Of a DNA stretch of 64,000 nt, positions 39,118 to 49,282 are shown one piece after another (position 1 is the first letter of the stretch; every line of letters begins with the position of its first letter). The position numbers were made by a program, and so were the translations under genes. The notes below the pieces were generated by a model. That model searched no databases. It was given only the letters and a program-made list of their open reading frames with translations, and was not told the origin of the DNA. This DNA comes from Arcobacter sp. CECT 8986. GTDB lineage: Bacteria; Campylobacterota; Campylobacteria; Campylobacterales; Arcobacteraceae. The stretch lies in assembly GCF_004116725.1 (NCBI RefSeq), contig NZ_PDKG01000007.1:1-64000 (forward strand), read 5' to 3'.

Positions 39118-41061
39118 ATGGAAGAAACTTGTAAAAATGTATATATCACAACACCAATTTATTATGTAAATGACGTAGCACATATTGGACATGCATATAC
39201 TACAATAATTGCAGATATGCTTGCTAGATATTCTAGACTTACTGGACACAATACATACTTTTTAACAGGTACAGATGAGCATGGACAAAAGATTGCTCAA
39301 AGTGCTGAGGCAAGAGGAAAAACACCAAAAGAGTATGCAGATGAAGTTTCAGGTAAATTTAGAGCATTATGGGATAATTTTGATATTTCATATGATAAAT
39401 TTATAAGAACTACAGATGAAGAACACAAACTAGGTGCACAAAAAGCATTTGAAAAAATGTACAACAAAGGTGATATTTATAAAGGTGAGTATGAAGGTTT
39501 TTATTGTGTATCATGTGAAACTTTCTTTACTGAAAAACAACTAATAGATGAACAATTTTGTCCAGATTGTGGTAAACCTACTTCAATAGTAAAAGAAGAG
39601 AGTTTTTTCTTTAAACTATCAAAATATGAAGATAGATTATTAAAATGGTATGAAGAAAATGAAGATTGTATTTTACCTAGATCTAAAAAGAATGAAATTG
39701 TTAACTTTGTAAAAAGTGGATTAAGAGATTTATCTATTTCTAGAACATCTTTTGAATGGGGTGTTAAACTTCCAGAAGCAATAAATGAACCAAAACATGT
39801 TATGTATGTTTGGCTAGATGCACTTATTAACTATATCTCTGCACTAGGATATGGAAGTAATGAAGAAAAATTTGAATTTTGGCCTGCAAGTGTTCATTTA
39901 GTAGGTAAAGATATTTTAAGATTCCATGCAATTTATTGGCCAGCATTTTTAATGAGTTTAGAATTACCTCTTCCAAAACATATTGCTGCTCATGGATGGT
40001 GGACAAGAGATGGTGAAAAAATGTCTAAGTCTAAAGGTAATGTTGTTGATCCAAAACAAGTTGCAGATGCTTATGGTTTAGATGCATTTAGATACTTTAT
40101 GTTAAGAGAAGTACCTTTTGGACAAGATGGAGATTTTTCTCAAAAAGCTTTAATTGATAGAATAAACTCTGATTTAGGAAATGATTTAGGAAACTTACTA
40201 AATAGAATTTCTGGTATGAGTGGTAAATATTTTGATTTTAAAGTATCGTCAGTTGATGTAGAAAAATATCATGCAAAAGAGTTAGAAGAAGTAAATGCTA
40301 TTTTAGAGAATGTTGAAGAACTTATTTTTAATATGCAAATAAATAGATTTTTAGAAGAGTTATGGAAAGTTCTTACTATTGCAAATAAAGCAATTGGTGA
40401 TTATGAACCTTGGACAAAAATGAAAGAGGGAAAAACTGAAGAAGCAATGGCATTAGTTGCACTTATTACTAATATAATGGCAAGAGTTTCTGTGTTATTA
40501 CAACCAGTTATGCCAGAAAAAATTGCAAAAATTGCTACTTCTTTAGGAATTGAGATTAATACAGAACTTTATAATAAAATAATAGTAAACAAAGAGTTAT
40601 TATCTGATACTGTTATTACTAAAGTTGACCAATTATTCCCAAGAGTTGAAGAGCCATTAATAGAGCAAGCTCCAGAAGCTAAAACTGAAAAATCTCAAAC
40701 AGAAAAAGAGACAAATAAAGAAGAAGAACCTGATAATTTAATCACTATTGATAAATTTTTTGAAACTACTATAAAAGTTGGGACAATTGTAGAAGCACAA
40801 GAAGTTCCTAAATCAAAAAAATTACTTAAATTACAAGTTGACTTAGGTGAAGGAAAAAATAGACAAGTTCTTGCAGGAATTAAAGAGTACTATTCTGCTG
40901 ATGAACTTGTTGGAACTCAAGCTTGTGTTGTAGCAAATCTTAAACCTGCTAAATTAATGGGTATGCTAAGTGAAGGTATGCTTTTAGCAGCTAAAGATGA
41001 AAATGGTTTATGTTTAGTTAGACCAGAAAAAACAAAAATTTCAGGGACAAAAATAAGCTAG
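39118..41061 (+). CDS. metG: Methionyl-tRNA synthetase
   Basis: This 647-residue class I synthetase charges tRNA-Met. HIGH is at residues 22-25, KMSKS near 301, and a zinc-binding pair CVSC/CPDC lies near 130-146. After an acidic linker (about 515-535) the C-terminal 105 residues form the EMAP-II-like tRNA-binding dimerisation domain (IKVGTIVEAQEVPKSKKLL). The next gene begins on the last base of its stop codon. Confidence 0.96.
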   Translation: MEETCKNVYITTPIYYVNDVAHIGHAYTTIIADMLARYSRLTGHNTYFLTGTDEHGQKIAQSAEARGKTPKEYADEVSGKFRALWDNFDISYDKFIRTTDEEHKLGAQKAFEKMYNKGDIYKGEYEGFYCVSCETFFTEKQLIDEQFCPDCGKPTSIVKEESFFFKLSKYEDRLLKWYEENEDCILPRSKKNEIVNFVKSGLRDLSISRTSFEWGVKLPEAINEPKHVMYVWLDALINYISALGYGSNEEKFEFWPASVHLVGKDILRFHAIYWPAFLMSLELPLPKHIAAHGWWTRDGEKMSKSKGNVVDPKQVADAYGLDAFRYFMLREVPFGQDGDFSQKALIDRINSDLGNDLGNLLNRISGMSGKYFDFKVSSVDVEKYHAKELEEVNAILENVEELIFNMQINRFLEELWKVLTIANKAIGDYEPWTKMKEGKTEEAMALVALITNIMARVSVLLQPVMPEKIAKIATSLGIEINTELYNKIIVNKELLSDTVITKVDQLFPRVEEPLIEQAPEAKTEKSQTEKETNKEEEPDNLITIDKFFETTIKVGTIVEAQEVPKSKKLLKLQVDLGEGKNRQVLAGIKEYYSADELVGTQACVVANLKPAKLMGMLSEGMLLAAKDENGLCLVRPEKTKISGTKIS

Positions 41062-42053
41062 TGAAAGTATCATCAATTATTGATATAACAGATGGAGAAG
41101 TTTTAAACTCTCCATCAATCTCTTTTATTTATAATATAAAACAATGTGCATCCAAAGTTAAAGAAGGTGATTTATTTGTTGCAAAAAATCCAAATGATAT
41201 TCAACTTGCAATAAATAATGGTGCATTTGCAATCCTTGTTGATTCTTATATAACTGTTACTGATTTTGAAATTGCATGGATAAAAGTTGATAATTTAGAT
41301 GAAGCAATAATAAAATTAATTAGATTTAGATTATCAAGTTATGATTTAAAAGTTTTTTCTTGTGATGAAATTACTTTTAATTATATAAAATATTTAAAAC
41401 CTCTAAATAAAACTGATTTAAAATTAATTGAAAGTATTGATGATGCACTTAAAGTTTTAGATGATATTGAAATAAATAATATTTTAATATTTAAAAATGC
41501 ACCTTTTATGAATAAACTTTATCCTCAAAACTCTACAATAGAATTTGCAGATACAAAAAAATTAAAAAATATAATTCAACATACAATTTTTGAAACATCT
41601 TTTACTTATAATGACCTATTTTTTCAAAAAGTAAGAGTTCCTAAAATATATATAGATAAATTTTTAACTGCATTTGATTTTCTTGATTGTGAGTTGGATT
41701 TTTCAAAATTAAAAAATTGTGAATTACTACGACCTATTTTTGTAGATAGATTTATAAATCAAGTTGAATTTGGTAAAAGTAACAAATTTTTAATCTTACA
41801 AAATAATTTATCATTAATTGAAAATGAGATTTTATATCTTAAAGAAAATTTTAAATACGGTAAAATAATATTTTTATGCAAAAAAGAGATAAATAATTTT
41901 TATGCAAAACAAAATATTATAGAAAAAGAAGAAGATATAAAAGAGTTTCTAAAATCTAACAATTTCAATGCTGCATATTTAATTGGATATAAATATGAAA
42001 AACTAAATGAATTGCTAGATTCAGAAGATATGCAAACTACCCTACTTTTCTAA
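41061..42053 (+). CDS. Mur-ligase N-domain-like protein of unknown function
   Basis: This 330-residue protein starts with GTG overlapping the metG stop (TAGTG). Residues 1-95 resemble the UDP-MurNAc-binding N-domain of MurE/MurF: VKEGDLFVA, then a stretch like AINNGAFAILVD. There is no GTNGKT-type P-loop and no ligase central domain. The rest contains GKSNKFLILQN and a strand-helix pattern that could be a degenerate remainder. It may be an inactive Mur paralogue or a binding protein. It is convergent with the repressor gene and overlaps it by 4 bp. Confidence 0.65.
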   Translation: MKVSSIIDITDGEVLNSPSISFIYNIKQCASKVKEGDLFVAKNPNDIQLAINNGAFAILVDSYITVTDFEIAWIKVDNLDEAIIKLIRFRLSSYDLKVFSCDEITFNYIKYLKPLNKTDLKLIESIDDALKVLDDIEINNILIFKNAPFMNKLYPQNSTIEFADTKKLKNIIQHTIFETSFTYNDLFFQKVRVPKIYIDKFLTAFDFLDCELDFSKLKNCELLRPIFVDRFINQVEFGKSNKFLILQNNLSLIENEILYLKENFKYGKIIFLCKKEINNFYAKQNIIEKEEDIKEFLKSNNFNAAYLIGYKYEKLNELLDSEDMQTTLLF

Positions 42054-42706
42054 TATACAAGTCCAAAAGAACCTACAACTTTTCCTAATAAGTTAATCTC
42101 TTGATTGCTTAAAACTTGTTTTGGATAATCTTTATTATCAGAAATAATATCAAGGTTACCATCAACTCTTTGTTGTATTCTTTTTACAAAAAGACCATGA
42201 ACTGTTGTAAATGCAAAAATTCCTTCTCTTTTTATATCTTTTTTTGTTTTATCTAAAAATATAATATTTCCAGAATTTAATGATGGCTCCATAGAATCTC
42301 CAATTACATTAATTGCATCTATATTTTTTAAATTTTCTTTTCCACCTAACATATTTATAAAATATTCTGGAACTTCTAGATTTTGAGAATTATCACTATC
42401 TTCATAGGCACCACCACCAGCACTTACTCTAATATCTGGATAATATTTTATCCAATATTTGTCAGTTGAATCTAATAATGAGTTAGGATTTTGATTGTAA
42501 AGTAACCAGTTTATTGATATCTTCTTTTTTGCACAAAAATCCAAAATATTTTGATATGGAATTTTTCCTCTATTTTTCATAGTTGCAAAATTTGCTTGTG
42601 ATAAATCAAGCTCAGTAGCAACATCTTTATCAAAAACCTTACCAGATTTACCGTCTGCGCTAATAACATCTTTCAATTTTTCAATAATTTCATTAACAAA
42701 AAGCAT
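42050..42706 (-). CDS. S24-family (LexA/CI-like) transcriptional repressor
   Basis: This 218-residue protein combines an N-terminal helix-turn-helix (about 25-70, DLSQANFATMKNRGKIPY) with a C-terminal S24 peptidase domain. The catalytic serine is in GDSMEPS near 139-145 and the lysine in FVKRI near 176. A possible self-cleavage site is the AG in RVSAGGGA. DNA damage would be expected to trigger self-cleavage and derepression. Two TGTAAT-type palindromes lie in front of the gene. The HTH is strikingly similar to that of the CI-like protein of the integrated element. Confidence 0.87.
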   Translation of the reverse strand: MLFVNEIIEKLKDVISADGKSGKVFDKDVATELDLSQANFATMKNRGKIPYQNILDFCAKKKISINWLLYNQNPNSLLDSTDKYWIKYYPDIRVSAGGGAYEDSDNSQNLEVPEYFINMLGGKENLKNIDAINVIGDSMEPSLNSGNIIFLDKTKKDIKREGIFAFTTVHGLFVKRIQQRVDGNLDIISDNKDYPKQVLSNQEINLLGKVVGSFGLVY

Positions 42707-42731
42707 TAAAACTCCTAAATTTGTAACTTAA

Positions 42732-42746
42732 TGTAATTATATTACA
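42732..42746. promoter_or_regulatory. Candidate repressor operator 1
   Basis: TGTAATTATATTACA is a perfect 15-bp palindrome 26 bp upstream of the S24 repressor start. It is nested in a wider inverted repeat (AATTTGTAA at 42718-42726 and TTACAAATT at 42742-42750). Position and symmetry suggest autoregulation by the adjacent repressor; this is inference. Confidence 0.55.
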
Positions 42747-42791
42747 AATTGAAATATTTTTCAATAGATTTTTAAAAAAATATTATAATTT

Positions 42792-42806
42792 TGTAATATT
42801 TATACA
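42792..42806. promoter_or_regulatory. Candidate repressor operator 2
   Basis: TGTAATATTTATACA matches operator 1 with an imperfect right arm and has 7-bp outer arms TTTTGTA/TACAAAA (42789-42795 and 42803-42809). It lies just before the ribosome binding site of the 31-residue divergent ORF, so it could control that transcript. Confidence 0.45.
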
Positions 42807-42819
42807 AAAGGAACATAAA

Positions 42820-42915
42820 ATGGGAGAAAAAGTTTATAATATTAGTAGTTTTGTAATAGATTTGTTATATAAAGTTGACATTATTATATATAAATTTGGA
42901 GAAAAAGTTTTATAA
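42820..42915 (+). CDS. Possible 31-residue small protein divergent from the S24 repressor
   Basis: ATG at 42820 is preceded by AAAAGGA seven bases upstream and opens a 31-codon ORF ending in TAA. The peptide has an amphipathic or hydrophobic centre (FVIDLLYKVDIIIYKF) flanked by two copies of the tetrapeptide GEKV. It could be a small membrane-associated peptide or chance. No family can be assigned. The rest of the 331-bp gap between the repressor and oadG holds the operators and an A+T-rich promoter region. Confidence 0.4.
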   Translation: MGEKVYNISSFVIDLLYKVDIIIYKFGEKVL

Positions 42916-43037
42916 TAGATTAATTATCTAAGAAAATACAAAAGTTTCTATAAAATGTGGCTATTTATAAATTTTAATAAAGGTACTTTAATATAAAATT
43001 GTACTTACAAATTACAGTGGTAACCACGGAGAGTAAT

Positions 43038-43286
43038 ATGGAACATAATATGATAATAGAAGCATTGAAATTTATGGTATTAGGAATGGGAGTTGTATTC
43101 TCATTTTTAATTATTATGATTTTCGTGTTAAAGGGTCAAGCGGCCTTAATAAGTAAATATTTTCCTGCAAAGGAAAAACAGCCCCCTAGTAAACCGCAGG
43201 CAACTCAAGCAACTGCTACTTCAGATTCTGCTAAAGTAGCTGCTATAATAGCTGCAGTTCAACATCACAAAAATCTCAAAGGTTAA
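43038..43286 (+). CDS. oadG: Oxaloacetate decarboxylase gamma subunit (OadG-like)
   Basis: This 82-residue membrane protein has one N-terminal transmembrane segment (about 7-30, ALKFMVLGMGVVFSFLIIMIF) and a Pro/Ala/Lys-rich linker followed by a short helix with HHKNLKG, probably the zinc-binding tail. I chose ATG at 43038 with GGAGAG upstream; a longer TTG reading from 42999 lacks support. OadG anchors the alpha subunit to the beta subunit of the Na+-pumping decarboxylase. Five bases separate it from oadA. Confidence 0.85.
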   Translation: MEHNMIIEALKFMVLGMGVVFSFLIIMIFVLKGQAALISKYFPAKEKQPPSKPQATQATATSDSAKVAAIIAAVQHHKNLKG

Positions 43287-43291
43287 TATAT

Positions 43292-45112
43292 ATGGCGAAG
43301 AAACACATTGATGTCATGGATACTACTTTTAGAGATGGATTTCAATCTGTCTTTGGTGGTAGAGTTCTAATGGAGGATTTCTTTCCAGCAGTTGAAGCTG
43401 CGAAAGATGCTGGTATAACTCATTTTGAGTTTGGTGGAGGAGCAAGATTTCAATCTCTGTTCTTTTATTTAAGAGAAAATGCATTTGATATGATGGACAA
43501 ATTTAGAGAACTAGTTGGTCCAGAAGCAAATCTTCAAACACTTGCAAGAGGAATAAACACTGTTATGCTTGACACAGGTTCTAGAGAACTTGTTGATATG
43601 CACGCAAAAATGTTTGCAAAACATGGTGTTACTACAATCAGAAATTTTGACGCTTTAAATGATGTACAAAACTTAGAGTATTCTGCAGAATGTATTAAAA
43701 AATATGGATTAAATCACGAAGTTGTTGTTACATTAATGGACTTACCTCCAGGATGCGTTGGAGCTCATGATGTTGCTTTTTATGAAAAAACTTTAAGAAA
43801 TATTCTTGATAGCGGTATTGCATATGATTCAATCTGTTTTAAAGACGCTTCAGGAACAAGTTCTCCACAAAAAGTTTTTGAAACTATTAAAATGGCAAGA
43901 AAACTAGTTGGAAAAGATACTCACATTAGATTACATACTCACGAAACAGCTGGTGTTTCTGTTGCTTGTTATTTAGCAGCACTTGAAGGTGGTGCAGATG
44001 GTATTGACTTAGCTGCAAGTCCTGTAAGTGGTGGTACTTCACAACCAGATATTCTTACTATGCTTCATGCAGTAAAAGGGAAAAATTATGATTTTGGTCT
44101 TGATGTAGAAAAAGTATTAAAATATCAAGAAGTATTAAACAACTGCTTAAAAGACTATTTCATTCCACCAGAAGCTACACAAGTTTCACCATTAATTCCT
44201 TTCTCACCAATGCCAGGTGGAGCATTAACAGCAAATACGCAAATGATGAGAGATAACGGGACTTTAGAAAAATTCCCTCAAGTTATTAAAGCTATGAGAG
44301 AGGTTGTAGAAAAAGGTGGTTATGGTACATCTGTAACTCCAGTTTCACAATTTTATTGGCAACAAGCTTACGCAAACGTTATGTTTGGACCTTGGAAACA
44401 AATTGCTCCTGGATATGGGAAAATGGTATTAGGATACTTTGGTAAAACTCCTACAGAACCAGATCCAGAAGTTGTTAAATTAGCTTCTGAAAAATTAAAA
44501 TTAGAACCTACTACTGAAAATCCTTTAGATATTGCAGATAGAGATGAGAGAAAAACTATGGCATTCTGGGAGAAAAGGTTAAAAGAAGAAGGTTTAGAAA
44601 CTTCAGAAGAAAATATTTTCATTGCAGCTGCTTGTGATGAAAAAGGTATTACATTCTTAAAAGGCGATGGTCCTTTAAATATTAGAAAAACTACAAAAAA
44701 TGATGTTTGTGAAAATGATAAAGTATGTGAAAAGGGAGAAAATAAAAATATGAGTAATGCAACTGGTAATTATACTGTAGTAGTTGATGGACAAAAATTC
44801 AATGTAACAATAGCAGAAGGTGATGCGGATATCCAAATAACACCTGTAGCTGCACAAGCTAAAACTGAATCTGTAGCACCTGCTGCAACTTCAGCATCTG
44901 GTGAAGAAGTTCCTGCAGCTGTAAATGGTACTGTTTGGAAAGTATTAGTAAAAGAAGGTGAAAAGGTTGAAAAAGATCAAAAAATCATGATTTTAGAAGC
45001 AATGAAAATGGAAATTGATATTAATGCACCAGTTGCAGGTACAATTTCTAAAATCTTAGTTTCTCAAAGTGAAGCTGTTGATGAAGGACAACCTTTAGCT
45101 ATTATTAGCTAA
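43292..45112 (+). CDS. oadA: Oxaloacetate decarboxylase alpha / pyruvate carboxylase B-type biotin protein
   Basis: This 606-residue protein has an N-terminal carboxyltransferase TIM barrel ([10 protein letters not shown] near 10, metal site HTHETAG near 215), a PYC/OADA domain and a C-terminal biotin carrier with EAMKMEID near 572. The linker around residues 470-486 has a low-complexity sequence ([16 protein letters not shown]) followed by an in-frame ATG at 44750 that has AAGGGAG 13 bases upstream. Neighbouring oadG and oadB make the Na+-pump decarboxylase the likely complex rather than pyruvate carboxylase. Confidence 0.92.
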   Translation: MAKKHIDVMDTTFRDGFQSVFGGRVLMEDFFPAVEAAKDAGITHFEFGGGARFQSLFFYLRENAFDMMDKFRELVGPEANLQTLARGINTVMLDTGSRELVDMHAKMFAKHGVTTIRNFDALNDVQNLEYSAECIKKYGLNHEVVVTLMDLPPGCVGAHDVAFYEKTLRNILDSGIAYDSICFKDASGTSSPQKVFETIKMARKLVGKDTHIRLHTHETAGVSVACYLAALEGGADGIDLAASPVSGGTSQPDILTMLHAVKGKNYDFGLDVEKVLKYQEVLNNCLKDYFIPPEATQVSPLIPFSPMPGGALTANTQMMRDNGTLEKFPQVIKAMREVVEKGGYGTSVTPVSQFYWQQAYANVMFGPWKQIAPGYGKMVLGYFGKTPTEPDPEVVKLASEKLKLEPTTENPLDIADRDERKTMAFWEKRLKEEGLETSEENIFIAAACDEKGITFLKGDGPLNIRKTTKNDVCENDKVCEKGENKNMSNATGNYTVVVDGQKFNVTIAEGDADIQITPVAAQAKTESVAPAATSASGEEVPAAVNGTVWKVLVKEGEKVEKDQKIMILEAMKMEIDINAPVAGTISKILVSQSEAVDEGQPLAIIS

Positions 45113-45125
45113 TAATGGAGTAATA

Positions 45126-46457
45126 ATGAAGAAAAGTCTATTTATTTCAATATTTGTTTTTCTTATGAGTATTTGCAGTGTTAATGCACTTGCAAATACT
45201 GATGCACATGAAGTAACAAATAAAGTTGAACAAAAAAGTTATGAAGCAAGGACGTTAACAGACCTTATTCAATCTTTTTATAAAACTACAGGTCTAAATG
45301 CAATAGTTAATCCAAAAGATGGTGTAAAAGATTCACATGGAAATAATATGACTCTATTCGCTCAAAGCGGTGGTAGAGTTATTATGATTATTATTTGTTT
45401 CTTACTATTTTATTTAGCAATCAAAAAAGGTTTCGAACCTCTATTATTATTACCTATTGGATTTGGTGGTATTCTAGCAAATATTCCTATCGCGAATATT
45501 GCAGGTCCTCATGGAATGCTAGGTATTATTTATGATATGGGGATTTCAAACGAATTCTTCCCACTTCTTATTTTTATGGGTGTAGGAGCTATGACAGACT
45601 TTGGTCCTTTATTAGCAAATCCTAAAACTGCACTTCTTGGTGGTGCTGCACAATTTGGTATTTTCGGTTCTTTAGTAGGTGCTGTTATACTTTCTCAATT
45701 TGTACCAGGAATTGATTTTACATTACAACAATCAGCAGCTATTTCAATTATCGGTGGTGCTGATGGACCAACATCAATCTTTATTGCTTCTGCTTTAGCT
45801 CCTGAATTATTAGGTGCAATTGCTGTTGCTGCTTATTCATATATGGCGTTAGTACCAGTAATTCAACCTCCAATTATGAAAGCTTTAACAACAGAGCAAG
45901 AAAGAAAAATCAAAATGACTTCTATGAGAAAAGTTTCTAAATTAGAAAAAATTGTTTTCCCATTAGTTGTTTTAGTGTTAACTTTACTAATTTTACCAGA
46001 TGCTTCTCCTCTTATTGGAGCGCTTTGTTTTGGTAATTTTGCTAAAGAATCAGGAGTTGTTGAGAGACTTTCTGATACAATGCAGAATTCATTAATAAAC
46101 ATAGTTACAATTTTCTTAGGACTTGGTGTGGGTTCTAAGTTAGCAGCAGAACAATTTCTTGTTGCAGAGACTATGGGAATAATGGTAATTGGATTAGTTG
46201 CGTTCGCTGCGGGAACAGCTGCAGGATTAATTATGGCTAAACTAATGAATAAATTTAGTTCAAAAGATAATCAAATTAACCCACTAATTGGTGCTGCTGG
46301 AGTTTCTGCTGTACCGATGGCAGCAAGAGTTGTTAGTAAAGTTGGTCAAAAAGAAGACCCTTCAAATATTTTACTAATGCATGCAATGGGACCAAATGTT
46401 GCTGGTGTAATCGGTTCTGCGGTTGCTGCTGGTGTACTTTTATCAATTTTTAAATAA
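45126..46457 (+). CDS. oadB: Oxaloacetate decarboxylase beta subunit (Na+ pump)
   Basis: This 443-residue polytopic membrane protein couples decarboxylation of carboxybiotin to Na+ export. It has a signal-like N-terminus ([17 protein letters not shown]) and a soluble stretch to about residue 75. About nine hydrophobic segments follow. The conserved [14 protein letters not shown] region holds the Na+-binding aspartate, and FGPLLANPK is also typical. It lies 13 bp after oadA and 33 bp before pckA. Confidence 0.94.
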   Translation: MKKSLFISIFVFLMSICSVNALANTDAHEVTNKVEQKSYEARTLTDLIQSFYKTTGLNAIVNPKDGVKDSHGNNMTLFAQSGGRVIMIIICFLLFYLAIKKGFEPLLLLPIGFGGILANIPIANIAGPHGMLGIIYDMGISNEFFPLLIFMGVGAMTDFGPLLANPKTALLGGAAQFGIFGSLVGAVILSQFVPGIDFTLQQSAAISIIGGADGPTSIFIASALAPELLGAIAVAAYSYMALVPVIQPPIMKALTTEQERKIKMTSMRKVSKLEKIVFPLVVLVLTLLILPDASPLIGALCFGNFAKESGVVERLSDTMQNSLINIVTIFLGLGVGSKLAAEQFLVAETMGIMVIGLVAFAAGTAAGLIMAKLMNKFSSKDNQINPLIGAAGVSAVPMAARVVSKVGQKEDPSNILLMHAMGPNVAGVIGSAVAAGVLLSIFK

Positions 46458-46490
46458 TAAAATAAATAATAGTAGGAAAGAGTATAAAAA

Positions 46491-48071
46491 ATGCCTGAAA
46501 TTAAAAATTCACTTGGACTTGAAAACGTAGGAAAAGTGTACAGAAATCTAGATGTTGATACGTTAATTACTCATGCAGTAAATAATGAAGGTGCAAAAGT
46601 TTCATCAACTGGTGCACTGATGATTGATACTGGTATCTTTACTGGAAGAAGCCCTAAAGATAAATTTTTTGTAAATCAAGACCCATCAAATAAATATATT
46701 TCATGGGGTGAGATTAACCAACCTGTTACTAAAGATGTATATGAAGACTTACTTGTTAATTCAAAAAAACAACTAAGTAACAAAGATCTTTATGTAACTG
46801 ATGTTTATTGTGGTGCTAGTTTAGATAGTAGAAAATCAGTAAGATTTATTACTGAAGTTGCGTGGCAAGCACATTTTATTCAAAATATGTTTATTGTTCC
46901 ACAAACACAAGAAGAGTTAGATAATTTTAAACCAGAATTTACAATTTATAATTCTTGTAAAACAATTGACAAATCTTATGTAAGTCATAATTTACATTCT
47001 GAAGTTTATGTTGTTTTCAATGTAGAAGAAAATTGTGCAATTATTGGTGGAACATGGTATGCTGGTGAGATGAAAAAGGGAGTTTTCTCTATGATGAACT
47101 ACTGGCTTCCATTAGAAGGAAAATTATCAATGCATTGTTCTGCAAATATTGGTAAAGATGGTGATACTGCACTATTCTTTGGACTTAGTGGAACAGGAAA
47201 AACAACACTTTCAACAGATCCAAATAGAGCTCTAATTGGTGATGATGAACATGGTTGGGATGATAATGGTATTTTCAACTTTGAGGGAGGTTGTTATGCT
47301 AAAGTTATCAACTTAGATAAAGACTCTGAACCAGAAATCTATAATGCAATCAAAAAAGGTGCTATTTTAGAAAACGTTGTTTGTGATGAAAATGGTGAAG
47401 TTGATTATAAAGATGCTAGTAAAACAGAGAATACTAGAGTTTCTTATCCAATTGAACATATTGAAAACCATGCACCAACAATGAGTGGTGGACATCCAAG
47501 CAATATTATTTTCTTATGTGCAGATGCATTTGGTGTTTTACCTCCAGTTGCAAAACTTACAAGAGATCAAGCTATGTATTATTTCTTAAGTGGTTATACT
47601 GCAAAAGTTGCAGGAACTGAAAGAGGAATTACTGAGCCTGTTGCTACATTCTCTTCTTGTTTTGGAGAAGCATTTTTACCTCTAAATCCTACAGTTTATG
47701 CTGAATTATTAGGTGAGAAAATAGACAAACACAATGTTAATGTATTCTTAGTTAACACTGGATGGACTGGTGGTCCTTATGGAATTGGTTCAAGAATGAG
47801 TATTAAAAATACAAGAGCTTGCATCAATGCTATTTTAGATGGTTCTATCAATAATTCAGATTTTGAAGTTTTACCATACTTTAATTTATCTATTCCAAAA
47901 ACTTTAGCAGGAGTTGATACAGAAGTATTAAATCCTAGAAATACTTGGGAAGATAAACAAGCATATGATGAAATGGCAAAAAAATTAGCTGGAATGTATA
48001 TTGATAATTTCAAAAAATATTTAACACTTGAAAGTGAATTTGATTTTACTGCGGCAGGTCCACAAGTATAA
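46491..48071 (+). CDS. pckA: Phosphoenolpyruvate carboxykinase (ATP)
   Basis: This 526-residue enzyme converts oxaloacetate and ATP to phosphoenolpyruvate. The P-loop [11 protein letters not shown] lies near 233 and the metal site region [11 protein letters not shown] near 253; RSPKDKF near 57 is the substrate site. Clustering with the oxaloacetate decarboxylase genes puts two oxaloacetate-consuming exits side by side, one to PEP for gluconeogenesis and one to pyruvate with Na+ export. AGGAAAG precedes the ATG. Confidence 0.96.
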   Translation: MPEIKNSLGLENVGKVYRNLDVDTLITHAVNNEGAKVSSTGALMIDTGIFTGRSPKDKFFVNQDPSNKYISWGEINQPVTKDVYEDLLVNSKKQLSNKDLYVTDVYCGASLDSRKSVRFITEVAWQAHFIQNMFIVPQTQEELDNFKPEFTIYNSCKTIDKSYVSHNLHSEVYVVFNVEENCAIIGGTWYAGEMKKGVFSMMNYWLPLEGKLSMHCSANIGKDGDTALFFGLSGTGKTTLSTDPNRALIGDDEHGWDDNGIFNFEGGCYAKVINLDKDSEPEIYNAIKKGAILENVVCDENGEVDYKDASKTENTRVSYPIEHIENHAPTMSGGHPSNIIFLCADAFGVLPPVAKLTRDQAMYYFLSGYTAKVAGTERGITEPVATFSSCFGEAFLPLNPTVYAELLGEKIDKHNVNVFLVNTGWTGGPYGIGSRMSIKNTRACINAILDGSINNSDFEVLPYFNLSIPKTLAGVDTEVLNPRNTWEDKQAYDEMAKKLAGMYIDNFKKYLTLESEFDFTAAGPQV

Positions 48072-48078
48072 TTAACTG

Positions 48079-48126
48079 ATAAGAGGATTAAGTTCCTCTT
48101 ATTAAAAAGAGTAAGAATTACTCTTT
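48079..48126. terminator. Double hairpin between convergent pckA and ribB
   Basis: Two perfect 9-bp hairpins stand side by side: 48079-48102 (ATAAGAGGA/TCCTCTTAT, loop 6) and 48106-48126 (AAAGAGTAA/TTACTCTTT, loop 3). The second, read on the minus strand, is followed by TTTTTAAT and is a good intrinsic terminator for ribB. The first ends pckA but has only a weak T tract. Confidence 0.75.
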
Positions 48127-48127
48127 C

Positions 48128-49159
48128 TTACCCTTCTATTTGAATCTCTTCTTGTATTTCTAATCCAAAACCTTGTAAACCTACAAATGAATGTTTTCCA
48201 CCACTTGTCATAAGTTTTACTTTTTTGATATTTAAACTATTTAAAATTTGTGCACCAATACCATAATCTTTTTGTGATTCTTTTCTTGATTTCCCATCAC
48301 TTAAGAAAATTAAAATACCACCTTTAGATTCTAAGAAATTGATAGTTTTTAACATTGAATTTATTTTATCACTATTCATGAAAAGTTCAATATCAGGAAT
48401 TACTGTATGAAATTTAACATGAGAAACATCTTCTAATTCTTTAAAAATAATTGCAGTATGAATATTTCCTAAATGGTCTTTAAAATCTTTTTTAATTACA
48501 CTAGAATTAAAAAATTTAGTTTGTTCAGAATGAACCTCTTCTACTAATTTTTCATGAGAAAGTCTATACTCTACTAAATCAGATATGTATATTTGTTTTA
48601 GTTTGTGTTTTTTTGCAAATTTATCTAAATCATCTCTTCTTGCCATTGTTCCATCATCTTTCATGATTTCACAAATTACAGCTTCCCCATTAAAGCCTGC
48701 TAATTTACATAAATCTAAACTTCCTTCTGTATGTCCTGTTCTTACCAAAACTCCTCCATCTTTTGCAATCAATGGAAAAATATGTCCAGGTCTTACTAAT
48801 TGTTGAGCTTTTGATACTGGATTTGCTAATATTTTAATTGTATCATCTCTCTCCCCTGCACTAATTCCTGTTGCTGCATCTACTGCATCTACTGATACTG
48901 TAAAAGCTGTTTCATAAGATGAAGTGTTTGATTCAACCATAGGATTTAATTCAAGTTTATTTGCTGTTTCTTTTGTTACAGATACACAAATTAAACCTTT
49001 TGCATGAGATGCCATAAAGTTTACTTTATCAGGAGTACTCAATGCAGCTGCATAAACTAAATCTCCTTCATTTTCTCTATCTTCATCATCTAACATGATA
49101 ACCATGTTACCTTTTCTTATCTCTTCTATTGCTTCTTCTACTCTTTTTGTTGCTGACAT
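48128..49159 (-). CDS. ribB: 3,4-dihydroxy-2-butanone 4-phosphate synthase with degenerate GTP cyclohydrolase II domain
   Basis: Residues 1-205 form an intact RibB domain (MLDDEDRENEGDLVYAA near 23, and RTGHTEGSLDLCKLAG near 137) that makes the four-carbon unit of riboflavin from ribulose 5-phosphate. Residues 210-343 resemble GTP cyclohydrolase II (KDYGIGAQILNSLNIKKVKL) but lack the zinc-binding cysteine triad. This matches the RibBX-type fusion described in other bacteria, so the second domain is probably not catalytic. A separate RibA would be needed. The divergent neighbours are the tRNA genes. Confidence 0.92.
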   Translation of the reverse strand: MSATKRVEEAIEEIRKGNMVIMLDDEDRENEGDLVYAAALSTPDKVNFMASHAKGLICVSVTKETANKLELNPMVESNTSSYETAFTVSVDAVDAATGISAGERDDTIKILANPVSKAQQLVRPGHIFPLIAKDGGVLVRTGHTEGSLDLCKLAGFNGEAVICEIMKDDGTMARRDDLDKFAKKHKLKQIYISDLVEYRLSHEKLVEEVHSEQTKFFNSSVIKKDFKDHLGNIHTAIIFKELEDVSHVKFHTVIPDIELFMNSDKINSMLKTINFLESKGGILIFLSDGKSRKESQKDYGIGAQILNSLNIKKVKLMTSGGKHSFVGLQGFGLEIQEEIQIEG

Positions 49160-49237
49160 AATTTCTCTTTTTTAATAAAATTTATTTATATATTTTAAAT
49201 TATATCAAAAAATTTGAAAAAATAGATAAAGTTACCC

Positions 49238-49266
49238 TTGACAAAGATGACTTTTTCTACTATAAT
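49238..49266 (+). promoter_or_regulatory. Strong sigma-70 promoter for the tRNA pair
   Basis: TTGACA at 49238-49243 and TATAAT at 49261-49266 are separated by exactly 17 bp, a perfect consensus. The tRNA-Gln gene starts 17 bp after the -10 box. It should drive both tRNAs. Once the element is integrated, this strong promoter also points into its left end, antisense to its leftward genes. Confidence 0.88.
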
Positions 49267-49282
49267 TTCGGCACTTAAAGGT

